64,000 bases of DNA from Clostridium beijerinckii HUN142 (lineage in GTDB: Bacteria > Bacillota > Clostridia > Clostridiales > Clostridiaceae). Position numbers and translations under genes: made by a program. Below the pieces are notes generated by a model. It worked only from the letters and a program-made list of their open reading frames with translations. It did not search any database and was not told the DNA's origin. This document shows, piece after piece, positions 19,193 to 28,229 of this stretch (positions within the stretch are counted from its first letter, which is position 1; every line of letters begins with the position of its first letter). The stretch lies in contig NZ_JHXK01000011.1 in NCBI RefSeq assembly GCF_000621745.1, positions 172,201 through 236,200 on the forward strand. Direction: 5' to 3'.

Positions 19193-19438
19193 TTATATTT
19201 TGAAACTTAAAACTAATTGAGTTAGCTTCTCAGCGGTCACTGCCTGATGCTGAGCTACAATAGCAACCTGCTCTACAGCTTTGTTAGTTTCACTTATACT
19301 AATTAGAATTTCTTCAGAATTGTTTTTGGTATTTTGCATATTATCTGCAATATTCTCTATGACTGCAGAAATTTCCTCTGTTGATGCATGAAGCTGTTCA
19401 GTCATTGATGCTATATTTTGAGATAAATCACTTAAAAA
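19193..19438 (-). pseudogene. C-terminal fragment of a methyl-accepting chemotaxis protein
   Basis: About 81 codons matching the extreme C-terminus of chemoreceptor signalling domains (TEQLHASTEEISAVIENIA, then ETNKAVEQVAIVAQHQAV). The frame extends upstream of the ATG at 19405 with receptor-like sequence (DLSQNIAS) and then meets a TGA at 19439-19441. There is no ribosome binding site, sensor, membrane segment or hairpin-tip region. I read it as a decayed remnant, not a functional gene. Confidence 0.75.
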
Positions 19439-19544
19439 TCAATTTAGTAAATAATCATGCTTTTTCCTATAAATCAATGATATTATATGAACCTTAACAA
19501 TAGGTTAACAGAGAAATATTTATATTATTTTTTGTTAATTAAAA

Positions 19545-19639
19545 TATATATGTTGCAATTTAATTTCTACACTCTGGCCTTAACTAAGCACTTGCCTCAC
19601 TAGAATTTTAAATGTGAATTTATTATTGCGACATATATA
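19545..19639. repeat. ~95-bp repeat with inverted ends (copy A of a dispersed family)
   Basis: The ends TATATATGTTGCAAT and ATTGCGACATATATA are inverted repeats with one mismatch in 15. Diverged relatives occur at about 34327-34420, 38521-38620 and 49245-49351 in this window, all in intergenic DNA. It abuts the stop codon of the S66 peptidase gene. This looks like a small non-autonomous (MITE-like) or REP-like element; a family identity is inferred. Confidence 0.55.
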
Positions 19640-20497
19640 TTATAATTTTATTTTCCCTCCAATTATTATGCATTTTGAATTTTTGTTATGACCAATTTCA
19701 CTAGTTTTTATAATTGGAATATTAGAATTTCCTACTATATCTTTAGTAATTTCCAAAATATTTGGAAAGTGTTTTTCTCTTTCCATTTCAGTAAATTCAC
19801 CAAGAATTATTCCTTTAACTTGTTCAAATACTCCCAGTTGTTTATATTGTGTCAAATACGTGAACATCTTTGGAACGTCACCACCTAAACTTTCTAAGAA
19901 AATAATTTTATCTTTAAAATGTGGCATATATTTTGTACCTGCAAGTTTTAATAAACATCGAAGATTTCCTCCTACCACAATTCCTTCCATAGCACATCCT
20001 TGCACCCATTCATAATTAAATGTTAAAAGTTTACTTCCATTATCCATAAATGTATTTTTAAATTCCTCCACTTGAACGTCTCTTCCAATATCAATTAAAT
20101 TCCTTATTTGATATAAATAAGTCTGCATATTCGTTTGAGAATATATAGCATTAATAACTACGGACAAATCACTATACCCAAAAAATGGTTTAATATTGTT
20201 TTTTATTGTTTCATAATTCAAATGATCTAAGATCCCATTAGCCAAGTCTCCACCAGATACATCAAAAATACCTTTAATATCATTATCCATAAAAAAATCC
20301 ATTAATGTTTCTGCTTTTTCTTTATTACTACCATTAAATACAGAATAGCTTTTATATAGTTTATCACTAAATACAGATATAAGTCCTAATTCTTTTAATG
20401 TTTCTCTTAACTCGTTCATCTTTAATACACTGCTTTTATCTAAGCCATTGGAACAAGCAACGATTCCAACTTTATCACCTTTATTAAATAACTTCAT
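19640..20497 (-). CDS. S66 family peptidase (LD-carboxypeptidase / MccF-like)
   Basis: 285 residues, near the low end of the family. The nucleophile Ser109 is in FFGYSDLS; the Glu in FLESLGG and the His in SEIGHNKNS complete the triad. Family members hydrolyse L,D-bonds in murein tetrapeptides (LdcA) or detoxify microcin C-like aminoacyl nucleotides (MccF). The VGGNLRCLLKLAGTKYMP region is common to both, so the substrate is undecided. No signal peptide, so it is cytoplasmic. GGGAGA ribosome binding site. Confidence 0.88.
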   Translation of the reverse strand: MKLFNKGDKVGIVACSNGLDKSSVLKMNELRETLKELGLISVFSDKLYKSYSVFNGSNKEKAETLMDFFMDNDIKGIFDVSGGDLANGILDHLNYETIKNNIKPFFGYSDLSVVINAIYSQTNMQTYLYQIRNLIDIGRDVQVEEFKNTFMDNGSKLLTFNYEWVQGCAMEGIVVGGNLRCLLKLAGTKYMPHFKDKIIFLESLGGDVPKMFTYLTQYKQLGVFEQVKGIILGEFTEMEREKHFPNILEITKDIVGNSNIPIIKTSEIGHNKNSKCIIIGGKIKL

Positions 20498-20529
20498 AAA
20501 TATTATCTCCCTAAATTTTTATAGTATTA

Positions 20530-20551
20530 ACGGCAGTAAATATACTGCCGT
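20530..20551 (-). terminator. hairpin downstream of the butanol dehydrogenase gene
   Basis: ACGGCAGTA pairs perfectly with TACTGCCGT over a 4-base loop. The minus-strand tail (TAATACTATAAAAATTT) is only weakly T-rich, so it may be a weak terminator or a stabilising stem. Confidence 0.55.
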
Positions 20552-20644
20552 CGATATTTTAATATATAATTTTCATAAAATTTGTACTCTGTTCACCTAA
20601 ATGTATTTAGGCTTTTGTTACATAAATGTACACTGTGTAATTTG

Positions 20645-21808
20645 CTAAAGTGCCGCTTTAAAAATATTTAATATATCATTTTCATCTAATGGCTTAAAAG
20701 CATACTTAAAATATGGATTCATAGCCTTTTTCGCCATTAATTCCAACTTATCTTCTTCAATACCAACTTCCCTTAAAGTACTTGGTATACCCAATTCCTT
20801 AAAGAATTCTGATGTCTTTTCTATTGCTTTATTTGCTATTTCAAATTTATCTAAATTTTTGTCTATTCCCCAAACATTTATTCCATATTGAGCAAATTTA
20901 AAAACAGTAGTCTCGTCTAAAGAATATTTCATCCAATGAGGTGTTAATATAGCCAAGCCAACCCCATGTGTTATATCATAAAAAGCACTTAATTCATGCT
21001 CCATTGGATGCACTACCCAAGGTGAATTTGTTCCATATGAAATCAAGCCATTTATAGCCCAGCTTGAAGCCCACATTAAATTTGCTCTTGCATCATAATC
21101 CTTTGGATTATCTATTGCAATCTTACCATATTTTATACAAGCTCTAAGCAATCCTTCGGCTGTACTATCTTGGATATCCACACCCTTTGTATGATTAAAA
21201 TACGTTTCAAATATATGACTCATAATATCAGCAGTTCCAGCTGCAGTTTGATTTTTAGGAACTGAATAAGTGTACTCAGGATCTAAAATTGAAGCTTTTG
21301 GTTTCATATTTTCATGACCTGTGCCTAATTTTTGATTAGTTGTCATATCAGAAATCACAGCATGTGGATCCATCTCAGAACCAGTCGCTGATAATGTTAA
21401 TATTGTGACTATAGGCAATACTTTATTAATTTTTTGTGGACTAGTTACTAAATCCCACGGATCTCCTTCATACTTTACTCCTGCCGCAATAACTTTCGCA
21501 CAATCTATTGTACTTCCGCCTCCCACTGCAAGAACTACTTCAACATTGTTTTCTCTACAAATTTTAATCCCTTTTCTTACGGTTTCAATTCTTGGATTTG
21601 GCTCTATTCCTGACAATTCAACATATGATATTGAATTGTCATTTAATATTTTAATCATTTCATCGTATAACCCAATTTTCTTAATACTTCCTCCGCCATA
21701 TGCTATAAGCATCTTATTACCATATTCTTTAATTATGGCAGCAAGATTTTTAATTTGCCCTTTTCCAAAATAAACTTTAGTAGGTATTGAATAATTAAAA
21801 TTTTCCAT
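20645..21808 (-). CDS. bdh: NAD(P)H-dependent butanol dehydrogenase (iron-type alcohol dehydrogenase)
   Basis: 387 residues from the ATG at 21808. That start is chosen over the in-frame GTG at 21814 because AAGGAG is 9 bases before it and BdhA/BdhB homologues begin the same way (NYSIPTKVYFGKG). The coenzyme motif is VVLAVGGGSTIDCAKVI; the iron-binding region is ADIMSHIFE (His) and HPMEHELSAFYDITHGVG (two His). Very close to clostridial BdhA/BdhB. It reduces butyraldehyde to butanol, or acetaldehyde to ethanol, in solventogenesis. Monocistronic. Confidence 0.93.
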   Translation of the reverse strand: MENFNYSIPTKVYFGKGQIKNLAAIIKEYGNKMLIAYGGGSIKKIGLYDEMIKILNDNSISYVELSGIEPNPRIETVRKGIKICRENNVEVVLAVGGGSTIDCAKVIAAGVKYEGDPWDLVTSPQKINKVLPIVTILTLSATGSEMDPHAVISDMTTNQKLGTGHENMKPKASILDPEYTYSVPKNQTAAGTADIMSHIFETYFNHTKGVDIQDSTAEGLLRACIKYGKIAIDNPKDYDARANLMWASSWAINGLISYGTNSPWVVHPMEHELSAFYDITHGVGLAILTPHWMKYSLDETTVFKFAQYGINVWGIDKNLDKFEIANKAIEKTSEFFKELGIPSTLREVGIEEDKLELMAKKAMNPYFKYAFKPLDENDILNIFKAAL

Positions 21809-21814
21809 AAACAC

Positions 21815-22267
21815 TCTCTCCTTATAATATATAATTTAATCTATAATTATTAAAAACAGTAATTCGTGAATTTTGTTCCTCATACCTCAATCTATATTAT
21901 TCTTATTATTTCATAACATAAGAATATGTGGTAATAAATCCATGAATACGAATCTTTCATATAAATTTTACACCTTAGAGTTAACTTTATGTCAAGCTTA
22001 TATAGTTATTATGTTTAAAATTTTAAATGTTATTATCTTTTATCATCTTTAATTTTTCCATTTAAAACAAATTATTATACTTTTGCTTGTTAAATGCGAA
22101 AATCCAACTTCTTTCTATTCAAAATAAAAAAGACAAAACTCATAACTTGATTAAGTAAATCAAATATAAGTTTTGCCTATGAGCTACTTATAACAATTTT
22201 TTTATAGAATTCAATTTATTAAATTCAAAACTCTATTTATTCTCTTAGCAATTTATTTTTCAATGGA
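21815..22267. other. intergenic region upstream of butanol dehydrogenase
   Basis: About 450 bases. It contains the terminator of the wall-binding protein gene (22121-22178) and, nearer the dehydrogenase, its promoter region, in which I could not fix a -35/-10 pair. No ORF with a ribosome binding site is seen. Confidence 0.5.
22121..22178 (-). terminator. rho-independent terminator of the wall-binding protein gene
   Basis: On the minus strand CAAAACTTATATTTGATT pairs imperfectly with AATCAAGTTATGAGTTTTG across a short loop and is followed by TCTTTTTTATTTTG. Confidence 0.75.
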
Positions 22268-22837
22268 TTACTGCATAGCACCGCTCCAATCAAGATAATA
22301 ACCGCCTACATATGTATTATATGCCATAGATCCATCTGAATTTAAATAGTACCAATTGTTCCCATCATTTATCCATCCAGTTTGCATCACTCCATTGGAA
22401 TCCATATAATACCATTGCCCTCTTACCATTTTCCAACCACTTACTGGAACACCTTGCTCAATCAATATCCATTTTCCATCTGAAGTCTTTCCCCAAAAAT
22501 CTCCTCTATTTCCTGTGCTCGGTGAACTGCTTACGATAGCATTTCCTACACTTGTGTCCAAAGCAGTTGTTGTACTTGAAGTATTATCTTTACTTTTTGT
22601 ATCGCTAGTGTCCTTATCCTTTGTATCTGGGGTCTGCGTGCTTGAAAATGAGTTTTTATAGGAATCAACTTTATAATTACTTTTGTCTATGTCTTTTGCA
22701 TCCCATCCCGGAGTTAAATTGTTTAATTCATCTTTAGTATAATCACTCTTATCCGAACTTGCTGCATAAGTACAAGATCCTTGAGCTAAGAATGCTAATA
22801 AGGCTAAAGATAAAATTCTTAATTTATTATTCTTCAT
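22268..22837 (-). CDS. small secreted protein with C-terminal cell-wall-binding repeats
   Basis: 189 residues from the ATG at 22837. The in-frame ATG at 22846 directly abuts the AGGAG ribosome binding site and is unlikely to be used. Signal peptide ends near CTYAAS; a Ser/Thr/Asp/Lys-rich linker follows (about 30-100); then three to four Trp/Tyr-rich glucan/choline-binding-type repeats (GKWILIEQGVPVSGW, GQWYYMDSNGVMQTGW, NNWYYLNSDGSM). No catalytic domain. It probably coats or anchors to wall polysaccharide; function unknown. Confidence 0.82.
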   Translation of the reverse strand: MKNNKLRILSLALLAFLAQGSCTYAASSDKSDYTKDELNNLTPGWDAKDIDKSNYKVDSYKNSFSSTQTPDTKDKDTSDTKSKDNTSSTTTALDTSVGNAIVSSSPSTGNRGDFWGKTSDGKWILIEQGVPVSGWKMVRGQWYYMDSNGVMQTGWINDGNNWYYLNSDGSMAYNTYVGGYYLDWSGAMQ

Positions 22838-22948
22838 TTTGCTCATCTCCTAGAATATTTAATGTAATATAATATTTATGTCTCAATTATATTCTTATAA
22901 TTATTTATCGATTAAGCCTATTAACACTTTAGTCTTTTTTATCTTTAT

Positions 22949-23056
22949 TTAGCAATGCTTAAAATCACTTCCGTTTTTATCCAAGCGGTGTCTAAAAAGC
23001 AAATTTCGCTCAAGTTTAACTTCATATATATTGTTCATGTTAGATTTAGAAATCAT
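22949..23056 (-). CDS. tiny ORF (35 aa) downstream of ppk
   Basis: GAGGTG lies 5 bases before the ATG at 23056, and the ORF starts 21 bases after the ppk stop codon. The product is basic and hydrophilic (it includes EVKLERNLLFRHRLD), with no signal or membrane segment. The spacing and ribosome binding site suggest co-translation with ppk, but a 35-codon ORF can arise by chance. No family recognised. Confidence 0.45.
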   Translation of the reverse strand: MISKSNMNNIYEVKLERNLLFRHRLDKNGSDFKHC

Positions 23057-23077
23057 TTATTCACCTCATATTTTTAG

Positions 23078-25135
23078 CTAACTTTTTTGATTAAACTTTT
23101 TACATATCGCTATCATATCCTTCTGTGCATTAACAATTTTACCTTCACTTTTAATTTTCTTATAGGAGCCATCTTCTAGTAATATCCTACTCTTGACATT
23201 ATCTTTTATATATAATTCAAGCATTTCTTTAAGTTCCTTTTTTATTAGATTATCTTCAATTACTGTCATAGTTTCAACTCTTTTATCTAAGTTTCTATAC
23301 ATCCAGTCAGCACTTGATATATATATGTCTTCTCTTCCATCATTATAGAAATAATATATTCTGCTGTGTTCCAAATATCTTCCTACAATGCTTCTTACTG
23401 TTATATTATCACTTAAGCCTTTAACCCCAGGCCTCAACGAACAAATACCTCTAACTATAAGTTCAACTTTAACCCCAGCTTGTGAAGCCTTATATAAAGC
23501 TATCATAAGTTTCTTATCAACTAATGAATTCATTTTTGCAATTATTTTAGCTTTCTTTCCATTTTTAGCATGCTCAGTTTCTCTCTCAACTAAGTGTTCT
23601 AATTTCTTTCGTAATCCGTACGGTGCAATAGTTATTTTACTCATATTTTCAGGTTTAAAATATCCTGAAAGCATATTAAAAATAACTGATGCGTCTTCTC
23701 CATATTCAGACTTTGATGTTATTATCCCGATATCTGTATAGAATTTAGCTGTCACATCATTATAATTTCCAGTTCCTAAGTGAACATATCTTTTTATCCC
23801 CTTTTTTTCTTGTCTAACAATTAATAATATTTTGCTATGAGTTTTTAATCCAATTACTCCATATATAACATGACATCCTGCTTTTTCAAGCTGCCTTGCC
23901 CAATGAATATTATTTTCCTCGTCGAATCTAGCTTTAAGTTCAACTAATACTGTCACCTGTTTCCCATTTTCTGCCGCTTTCGAAAGCGCGGCTATTATAG
24001 GTGAATTTCCACTTACCCTATATAGAGTTTGCTTTATAGCTAGTACTTTTTCATCCTGAGCAGCAGTTTCTACTAATTTTACGACTAATGAAAAACTTTC
24101 ATAGGGGTGGTGTAGAAAAACATCCTTCTTGCTTATTGCTTGAAATATATCGCCTTCTTTTAATTCCTTAACTTGCAAACTCTTTGGTTGCTCAAACTTA
24201 AGTTCAGTATATCCCTTAATGCTATATAATTTATTTATAAATGTTAAATCAATCGGTCCTTTTATAGAAAATATTTGATCATCTGAAATTTCAAATTCTT
24301 GCTCTAATTTATTTATGATTCTATTGTCGCTAGTCTCTTCAATTTCTAATCTTACAGCAAGCCCCCACCTTCTCTGTTTAAGAGATTCTTCTATCGTTTC
24401 AAGTAAGTCCTCTGCGCCTTCTTCATTTAAACTTAAATCAGCATTCTTAGTTATTCTATAACAAGCAGTTGTTAATACCTCGAAACCAAATAATTCACTT
24501 AAATGATTTTTTATGACATCTTCCAATAATACAAAATTTTTACCCGTTCCCCCTGGTATAGAAACTAATCTGTCTAAAACCGATGGTACTTGAATTGTAG
24601 CAAATAGTTCTTGTTCGCCCTTATTAACCCCTAGTATAATTCCTATATTTAATGTTTTATTCAGCAATAACGGAAAGGGTCGTCCTGAATCAATTACCAT
24701 AGGTGTTAAAACTGGATATAATATATTTTTATAATAATCATCTACAAATTCTAATTGTTCCTTGTTTAACATATCATATGTGAAAATTCTTATATTCCTA
24801 GAACCTAAATGATCATATAAGTGATCATATGTATTATACTGATCTTTAACCATTTTTCTAACTCTACATAATATCTTTTCAATCTGCTCGCCAGGTGTTA
24901 AGCCCGAAACCTCCCTTTCCTCAAATCCTGCTTGAATTTGACTATATAACGATCCAATTCTCACCATAAAAAACTCATCTAAATTGGAGCTTGATATGGA
25001 TAAGAATTTTAATCGTTCTAATAAAGGATTTGTATTATCCTTAGCCTCATCTAAAACTCTTTGATTAAATTCCAGCCAACTAAGTTCACGATTAAAGAAA
25101 TTTTCGTAATTATCATATGTATAACTTTGATCCAT
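23078..25135 (-). CDS. ppk: polyphosphate kinase 1
   Basis: 685 residues from the ATG at 25135; GAGGAG sits 7 bases upstream, whereas the in-frame codon at 25150 has no ribosome binding site. N-terminal domain NRELSWLEFNQRVL, the middle head domain, and two C-terminal phospholipase-D-like domains. The autophosphorylated His is in GLKTHSK (near 430) and the second conserved His in YLEHSRIYYF. HHPYESF and KARFDEENNIHWA are family signatures. It reversibly makes polyphosphate from ATP at the inner face of the membrane. It is transcribed away from ppx, which encodes the opposing enzyme. Confidence 0.95.
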   Translation of the reverse strand: MDQSYTYDNYENFFNRELSWLEFNQRVLDEAKDNTNPLLERLKFLSISSSNLDEFFMVRIGSLYSQIQAGFEEREVSGLTPGEQIEKILCRVRKMVKDQYNTYDHLYDHLGSRNIRIFTYDMLNKEQLEFVDDYYKNILYPVLTPMVIDSGRPFPLLLNKTLNIGIILGVNKGEQELFATIQVPSVLDRLVSIPGGTGKNFVLLEDVIKNHLSELFGFEVLTTACYRITKNADLSLNEEGAEDLLETIEESLKQRRWGLAVRLEIEETSDNRIINKLEQEFEISDDQIFSIKGPIDLTFINKLYSIKGYTELKFEQPKSLQVKELKEGDIFQAISKKDVFLHHPYESFSLVVKLVETAAQDEKVLAIKQTLYRVSGNSPIIAALSKAAENGKQVTVLVELKARFDEENNIHWARQLEKAGCHVIYGVIGLKTHSKILLIVRQEKKGIKRYVHLGTGNYNDVTAKFYTDIGIITSKSEYGEDASVIFNMLSGYFKPENMSKITIAPYGLRKKLEHLVERETEHAKNGKKAKIIAKMNSLVDKKLMIALYKASQAGVKVELIVRGICSLRPGVKGLSDNITVRSIVGRYLEHSRIYYFYNDGREDIYISSADWMYRNLDKRVETMTVIEDNLIKKELKEMLELYIKDNVKSRILLEDGSYKKIKSEGKIVNAQKDMIAICKKFNQKS

Positions 25136-25261
25136 AATTATTCTCCTCATCCTATAAGCTAATCATTTTCAACTTAATTTAATTATTTGTAATTATAGTA
25201 TTTTAAATACTCATTGAATAATGTAATATATTTAAATGTATACTAATATAATCTAATATTT

Positions 25262-25304
25262 TTGTTAACTTTAAGTTAAAATGTTATTATATGCAAGTTA
25301 ACTT
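25262..25304 (+). promoter_or_regulatory. ppx promoter with overlapping palindromes
   Basis: TTGTTA (25262-25267), a 17-base spacer and TATTAT (25285-25290) form a plausible promoter. A perfect 7-1-7 palindrome, TTAACTT-T-AAGTTAA (25265-25279), overlaps the -35, and AAGTTAACTT (25295-25304) lies just downstream. Repeated TTAAC units recall phosphate-regulon (PhoP) boxes; that link is inference. Confidence 0.55.
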
Positions 25305-25338
25305 TTTATCATATTTTTCTATAAAGGAGAAGTGCACA

Positions 25339-26847
25339 ATGAAAAATATCGCAGTTATTGATATAGGTTCTAATTCAATGAGAGTTTTGGTGTATGAGAT
25401 ATATGAGAATAATTCATTTAAAATAATTGATGAAGAAAAAAGAATGACAAGGCTTGGTCAATTTATTGACGAAAACGACAACTTGTCAAATGAAGGAATA
25501 GATAAACTATTAATTACTTTGGAATTCTTCAAGATTTTATGCGAAAAGAATGATGTCGTTGAAACAATTGTAGTAGCCACTGAAGCAGTCAGGCGTGCAA
25601 AAAACAAAGACTATATTTTATCTTTAATAAAAGATAAAATTAACTTAGACATCCGAGTTTTAAGCGGAGCTGAGGAATCAGCCTATGGGTATACGACAAT
25701 CAAAGCCACAATGGACATAAAAGATGCTTTACTTATTGACATTGGCGGTTCAAGCATGGAGATCACTTTAATAAAAGATAAAAAAATAATTAACGGAGTA
25801 AGCTTACCTCTCGGTTCCATACCTTTAACTAAGCTATTTCCTTTTGATGTACCAGCCGATAAAAATACTATATCATCATTTAAGAAATTTATATTTAACG
25901 AATTTGATAAATTACCTTGGCTAAATCTTGCTCAAAATTTGCCTTTAATAGGAATTGGCGGAACAGCTCGTTCAATTGGGAAAATTCACAAAAAATTCAT
26001 TAAATATCCACTGGATTTGCTTCATAATTATACTATGCTTTTTGATGAAGTTAAAATAATTCATGAATATATTCTCAATCTTAATATCAACCACAAATCA
26101 AAGTTAAAAGGACTACCTAGAGAAAGGTCTGATATATTTACTGCACCTTTTTCAGCACTTGTAATGCTTATGAACTATTGCAATTGCCCTGCTTTAAAAA
26201 TTAGTCAATATGGAATCCGTGAAGGCGTTTTATACGAAAAAATATTGAGTAAAGATCTTGGTGATATTGATATTTTAGATTATTCATTGAACAATATTTT
26301 AACAAATAATGATTTAAATATTTCACATGCTGAGAAAATACGTGATTTATCTCTTGTATTTTTAAAATACCTTGAAAATCCAAATTATCAATTTTTAGAA
26401 TTAGAATATAAATTGCTTGGAGCTGCAGCTAAGTTACATGATTTGGGTGTAAGTATTTCCATAAAACATGCCTATAAGCATAGTTTATATATTATAATTA
26501 ACTCATTAATTTCAGGTCTTACACATAAACAAATATTAATGCTTGGCTATTCTATAGCACTAAGCGGTAAATTTGATTATAAATTATCAGATGAATATAA
26601 AAATATCCTAAAAAAAGATGACATTTTACTATGCAAAAAAATTTCAACAATACTGTGTCTTGCTCATAGAATTGATAAGTACTTTTATAATAGTTTGTCT
26701 GAAGTCACAATTATAAATCAAAAAGATACTTTTAAGTTAAGGCTTCCTAAAACTAGTGTTAAATATATGCAAGATAGTTTGCCTGTAGAAATGGATGAGA
26801 GTTTTAGAAAATGCTTTAATAAAAAGTTATCTATTATCCCATTATAA
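25339..26847 (+). CDS. ppx: exopolyphosphatase, Ppx/GppA family
   Basis: 502 residues from the ATG at 25339. AAGGAG lies 11 bases upstream, so the in-frame ATG at 25291 inside the promoter region is rejected. ASKHA fold: phosphate 1 loop AVIDIGSNSMRV, the AEESAYGY region, phosphate 2 loop LLIDIGGSSMEITLI and GIGGTARSIGK. The C-terminal half is HD-like with AAAKLHDLG. It removes terminal phosphate from polyphosphate, or pppGpp in GppA-type enzymes. Divergent from ppk across about 200 bases, which suggests shared phosphate control. Confidence 0.9.
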   Translation: MKNIAVIDIGSNSMRVLVYEIYENNSFKIIDEEKRMTRLGQFIDENDNLSNEGIDKLLITLEFFKILCEKNDVVETIVVATEAVRRAKNKDYILSLIKDKINLDIRVLSGAEESAYGYTTIKATMDIKDALLIDIGGSSMEITLIKDKKIINGVSLPLGSIPLTKLFPFDVPADKNTISSFKKFIFNEFDKLPWLNLAQNLPLIGIGGTARSIGKIHKKFIKYPLDLLHNYTMLFDEVKIIHEYILNLNINHKSKLKGLPRERSDIFTAPFSALVMLMNYCNCPALKISQYGIREGVLYEKILSKDLGDIDILDYSLNNILTNNDLNISHAEKIRDLSLVFLKYLENPNYQFLELEYKLLGAAAKLHDLGVSISIKHAYKHSLYIIINSLISGLTHKQILMLGYSIALSGKFDYKLSDEYKNILKKDDILLCKKISTILCLAHRIDKYFYNSLSEVTIINQKDTFKLRLPKTSVKYMQDSLPVEMDESFRKCFNKKLSIIPL

Positions 26848-26948
26848 GTTTTGCTTAGTTATTTATATAATATATTTACTTTAAAGTATGATATAATTTA
26901 TACCATAGTAACTTAAATTAAACCAAAACAAGGAGATAATACCGTTAT

Positions 26949-28130
26949 ATGAAAATTGAATTTGATAAAAAACTACTTAAGTATTCAATATATATAGCTA
27001 TCACAGCCGTTATACTATATATAGCATTTTTAATTATTTTAAATATGGGATTATTATTTAGATCTGCATTTGACTTTCTAGGATATTTAACTAATTTAAT
27101 TAAGCCACTGCTTTTCGGGATCATAATAGCATATCTTTTATATCCTATAACTAGATGGCTTGAAACTTTTCTAAAGCATAACAAACTATATAAATTAGAG
27201 AAGGCATCTACTCGAAGAATTATAGCAATTATGATTACATATCTCTTAATTATTGGTATATTTTCAGGCTTAATCTTAGGAATCTATTTTATGATAGGCG
27301 GTCAGATATCAAATAATACTACTATTATAAATATGACTCAACATATTTCCCTATACTTAAAGAGCAATTCCTTTTCAACTGAATCCATAAAAGGGACCTT
27401 AGATAGGCTGGATAATTCTTTTATAGATAGTATAAAACCTTATATTATTAGCGGAATTATATATTTACAAAGATATGTTGAAAGCAACTTAGGAAATATG
27501 ACCTCATATATAATGTCAATTGGAAGTGGCGTTGCAACATTTTTTATTGCACTTGTAATCAGTATATACCTTCTAAAGGATTCTGAATATTTTATAGGAC
27601 TATGGAATAAGCTTTATTATTTAGTATTTGGTAAAAGTATTTTAGGCAATAAAATTATTTACGTTTTTAGCGTTGTTCATGAAGTCTTTGCTAAATACCT
27701 ACGCGGTCAATTGCTAGAAGCTTTTTTCGTTGGAGTTTTATCAGCGATAGCACTTTCAATTGTTGGGATAGATTACGCTTTTGTAATTGGTATAATTGCA
27801 GGAATAAGCAATATGATTCCATATGTAGGTCCAATTATTGGCACCATTCTTGCTGCTATTATGGGACTTTTAAGTGGTACCCCTATAAAAATAGTTTATG
27901 CCATAGTTGCTATGCTAGTTGTACAACAAATTGATAATAATCTTCTAGCTCCTAAAATTGTTGGAAACAGCGTAGGTTTGCATGCAGTATTCACAATGAT
28001 GGCTATACTAATTGGTGGCAATGTAGGCGGGTTATTGGGCATGCTCCTTGCTGTACCAGTTGCTGCTTCATGTAAAGTTCTATTTAATAATTGGTACGAA
28101 AATTACATAGAAAAACAAAAGCAGTTATAA
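26949..28130 (+). CDS. AI-2E family (PerM-type) membrane transporter
   Basis: 393 residues with about eight hydrophobic segments. Typical family sequence: a first helix pair, a hydrophilic loop (about 120-180), then LRGQLLEAFFVGVLSAIA, GIISGISNMIPYVGP-like GIAGISNMIPYVGP, and a C-terminal GGLLGMLLAVPVAAS. Members export small molecules (autoinducer-2) or act as Na+/H+ antiporters; the substrate here is unknown. AAGGAG lies unusually far (about 13 bases) from the ATG. It follows ppx by about 100 bases and ends at a strong terminator. Confidence 0.88.
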   Translation: MKIEFDKKLLKYSIYIAITAVILYIAFLIILNMGLLFRSAFDFLGYLTNLIKPLLFGIIIAYLLYPITRWLETFLKHNKLYKLEKASTRRIIAIMITYLLIIGIFSGLILGIYFMIGGQISNNTTIINMTQHISLYLKSNSFSTESIKGTLDRLDNSFIDSIKPYIISGIIYLQRYVESNLGNMTSYIMSIGSGVATFFIALVISIYLLKDSEYFIGLWNKLYYLVFGKSILGNKIIYVFSVVHEVFAKYLRGQLLEAFFVGVLSAIALSIVGIDYAFVIGIIAGISNMIPYVGPIIGTILAAIMGLLSGTPIKIVYAIVAMLVVQQIDNNLLAPKIVGNSVGLHAVFTMMAILIGGNVGGLLGMLLAVPVAASCKVLFNNWYENYIEKQKQL

Positions 28131-28151
28131 TTCTTTATGAATTAATTTGTT

Positions 28152-28182
28152 AAAAGAGGCAGTTCAATTGACTGCCTCTTTT
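28152..28182 (+). terminator. rho-independent terminator after the AI-2E gene
   Basis: AAAAGAGGCAGT pairs with ACTGCCTCTTTT over a 7-base loop. It is symmetrical in base content and may also stop minus-strand tyrS transcription, whose stop codon is about 50 bases away. Confidence 0.85.
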
Positions 28183-28229
28183 AATATAGTATATATTCTT
28201 TCACTTAATTCTTTCTAATACACTTTTAT

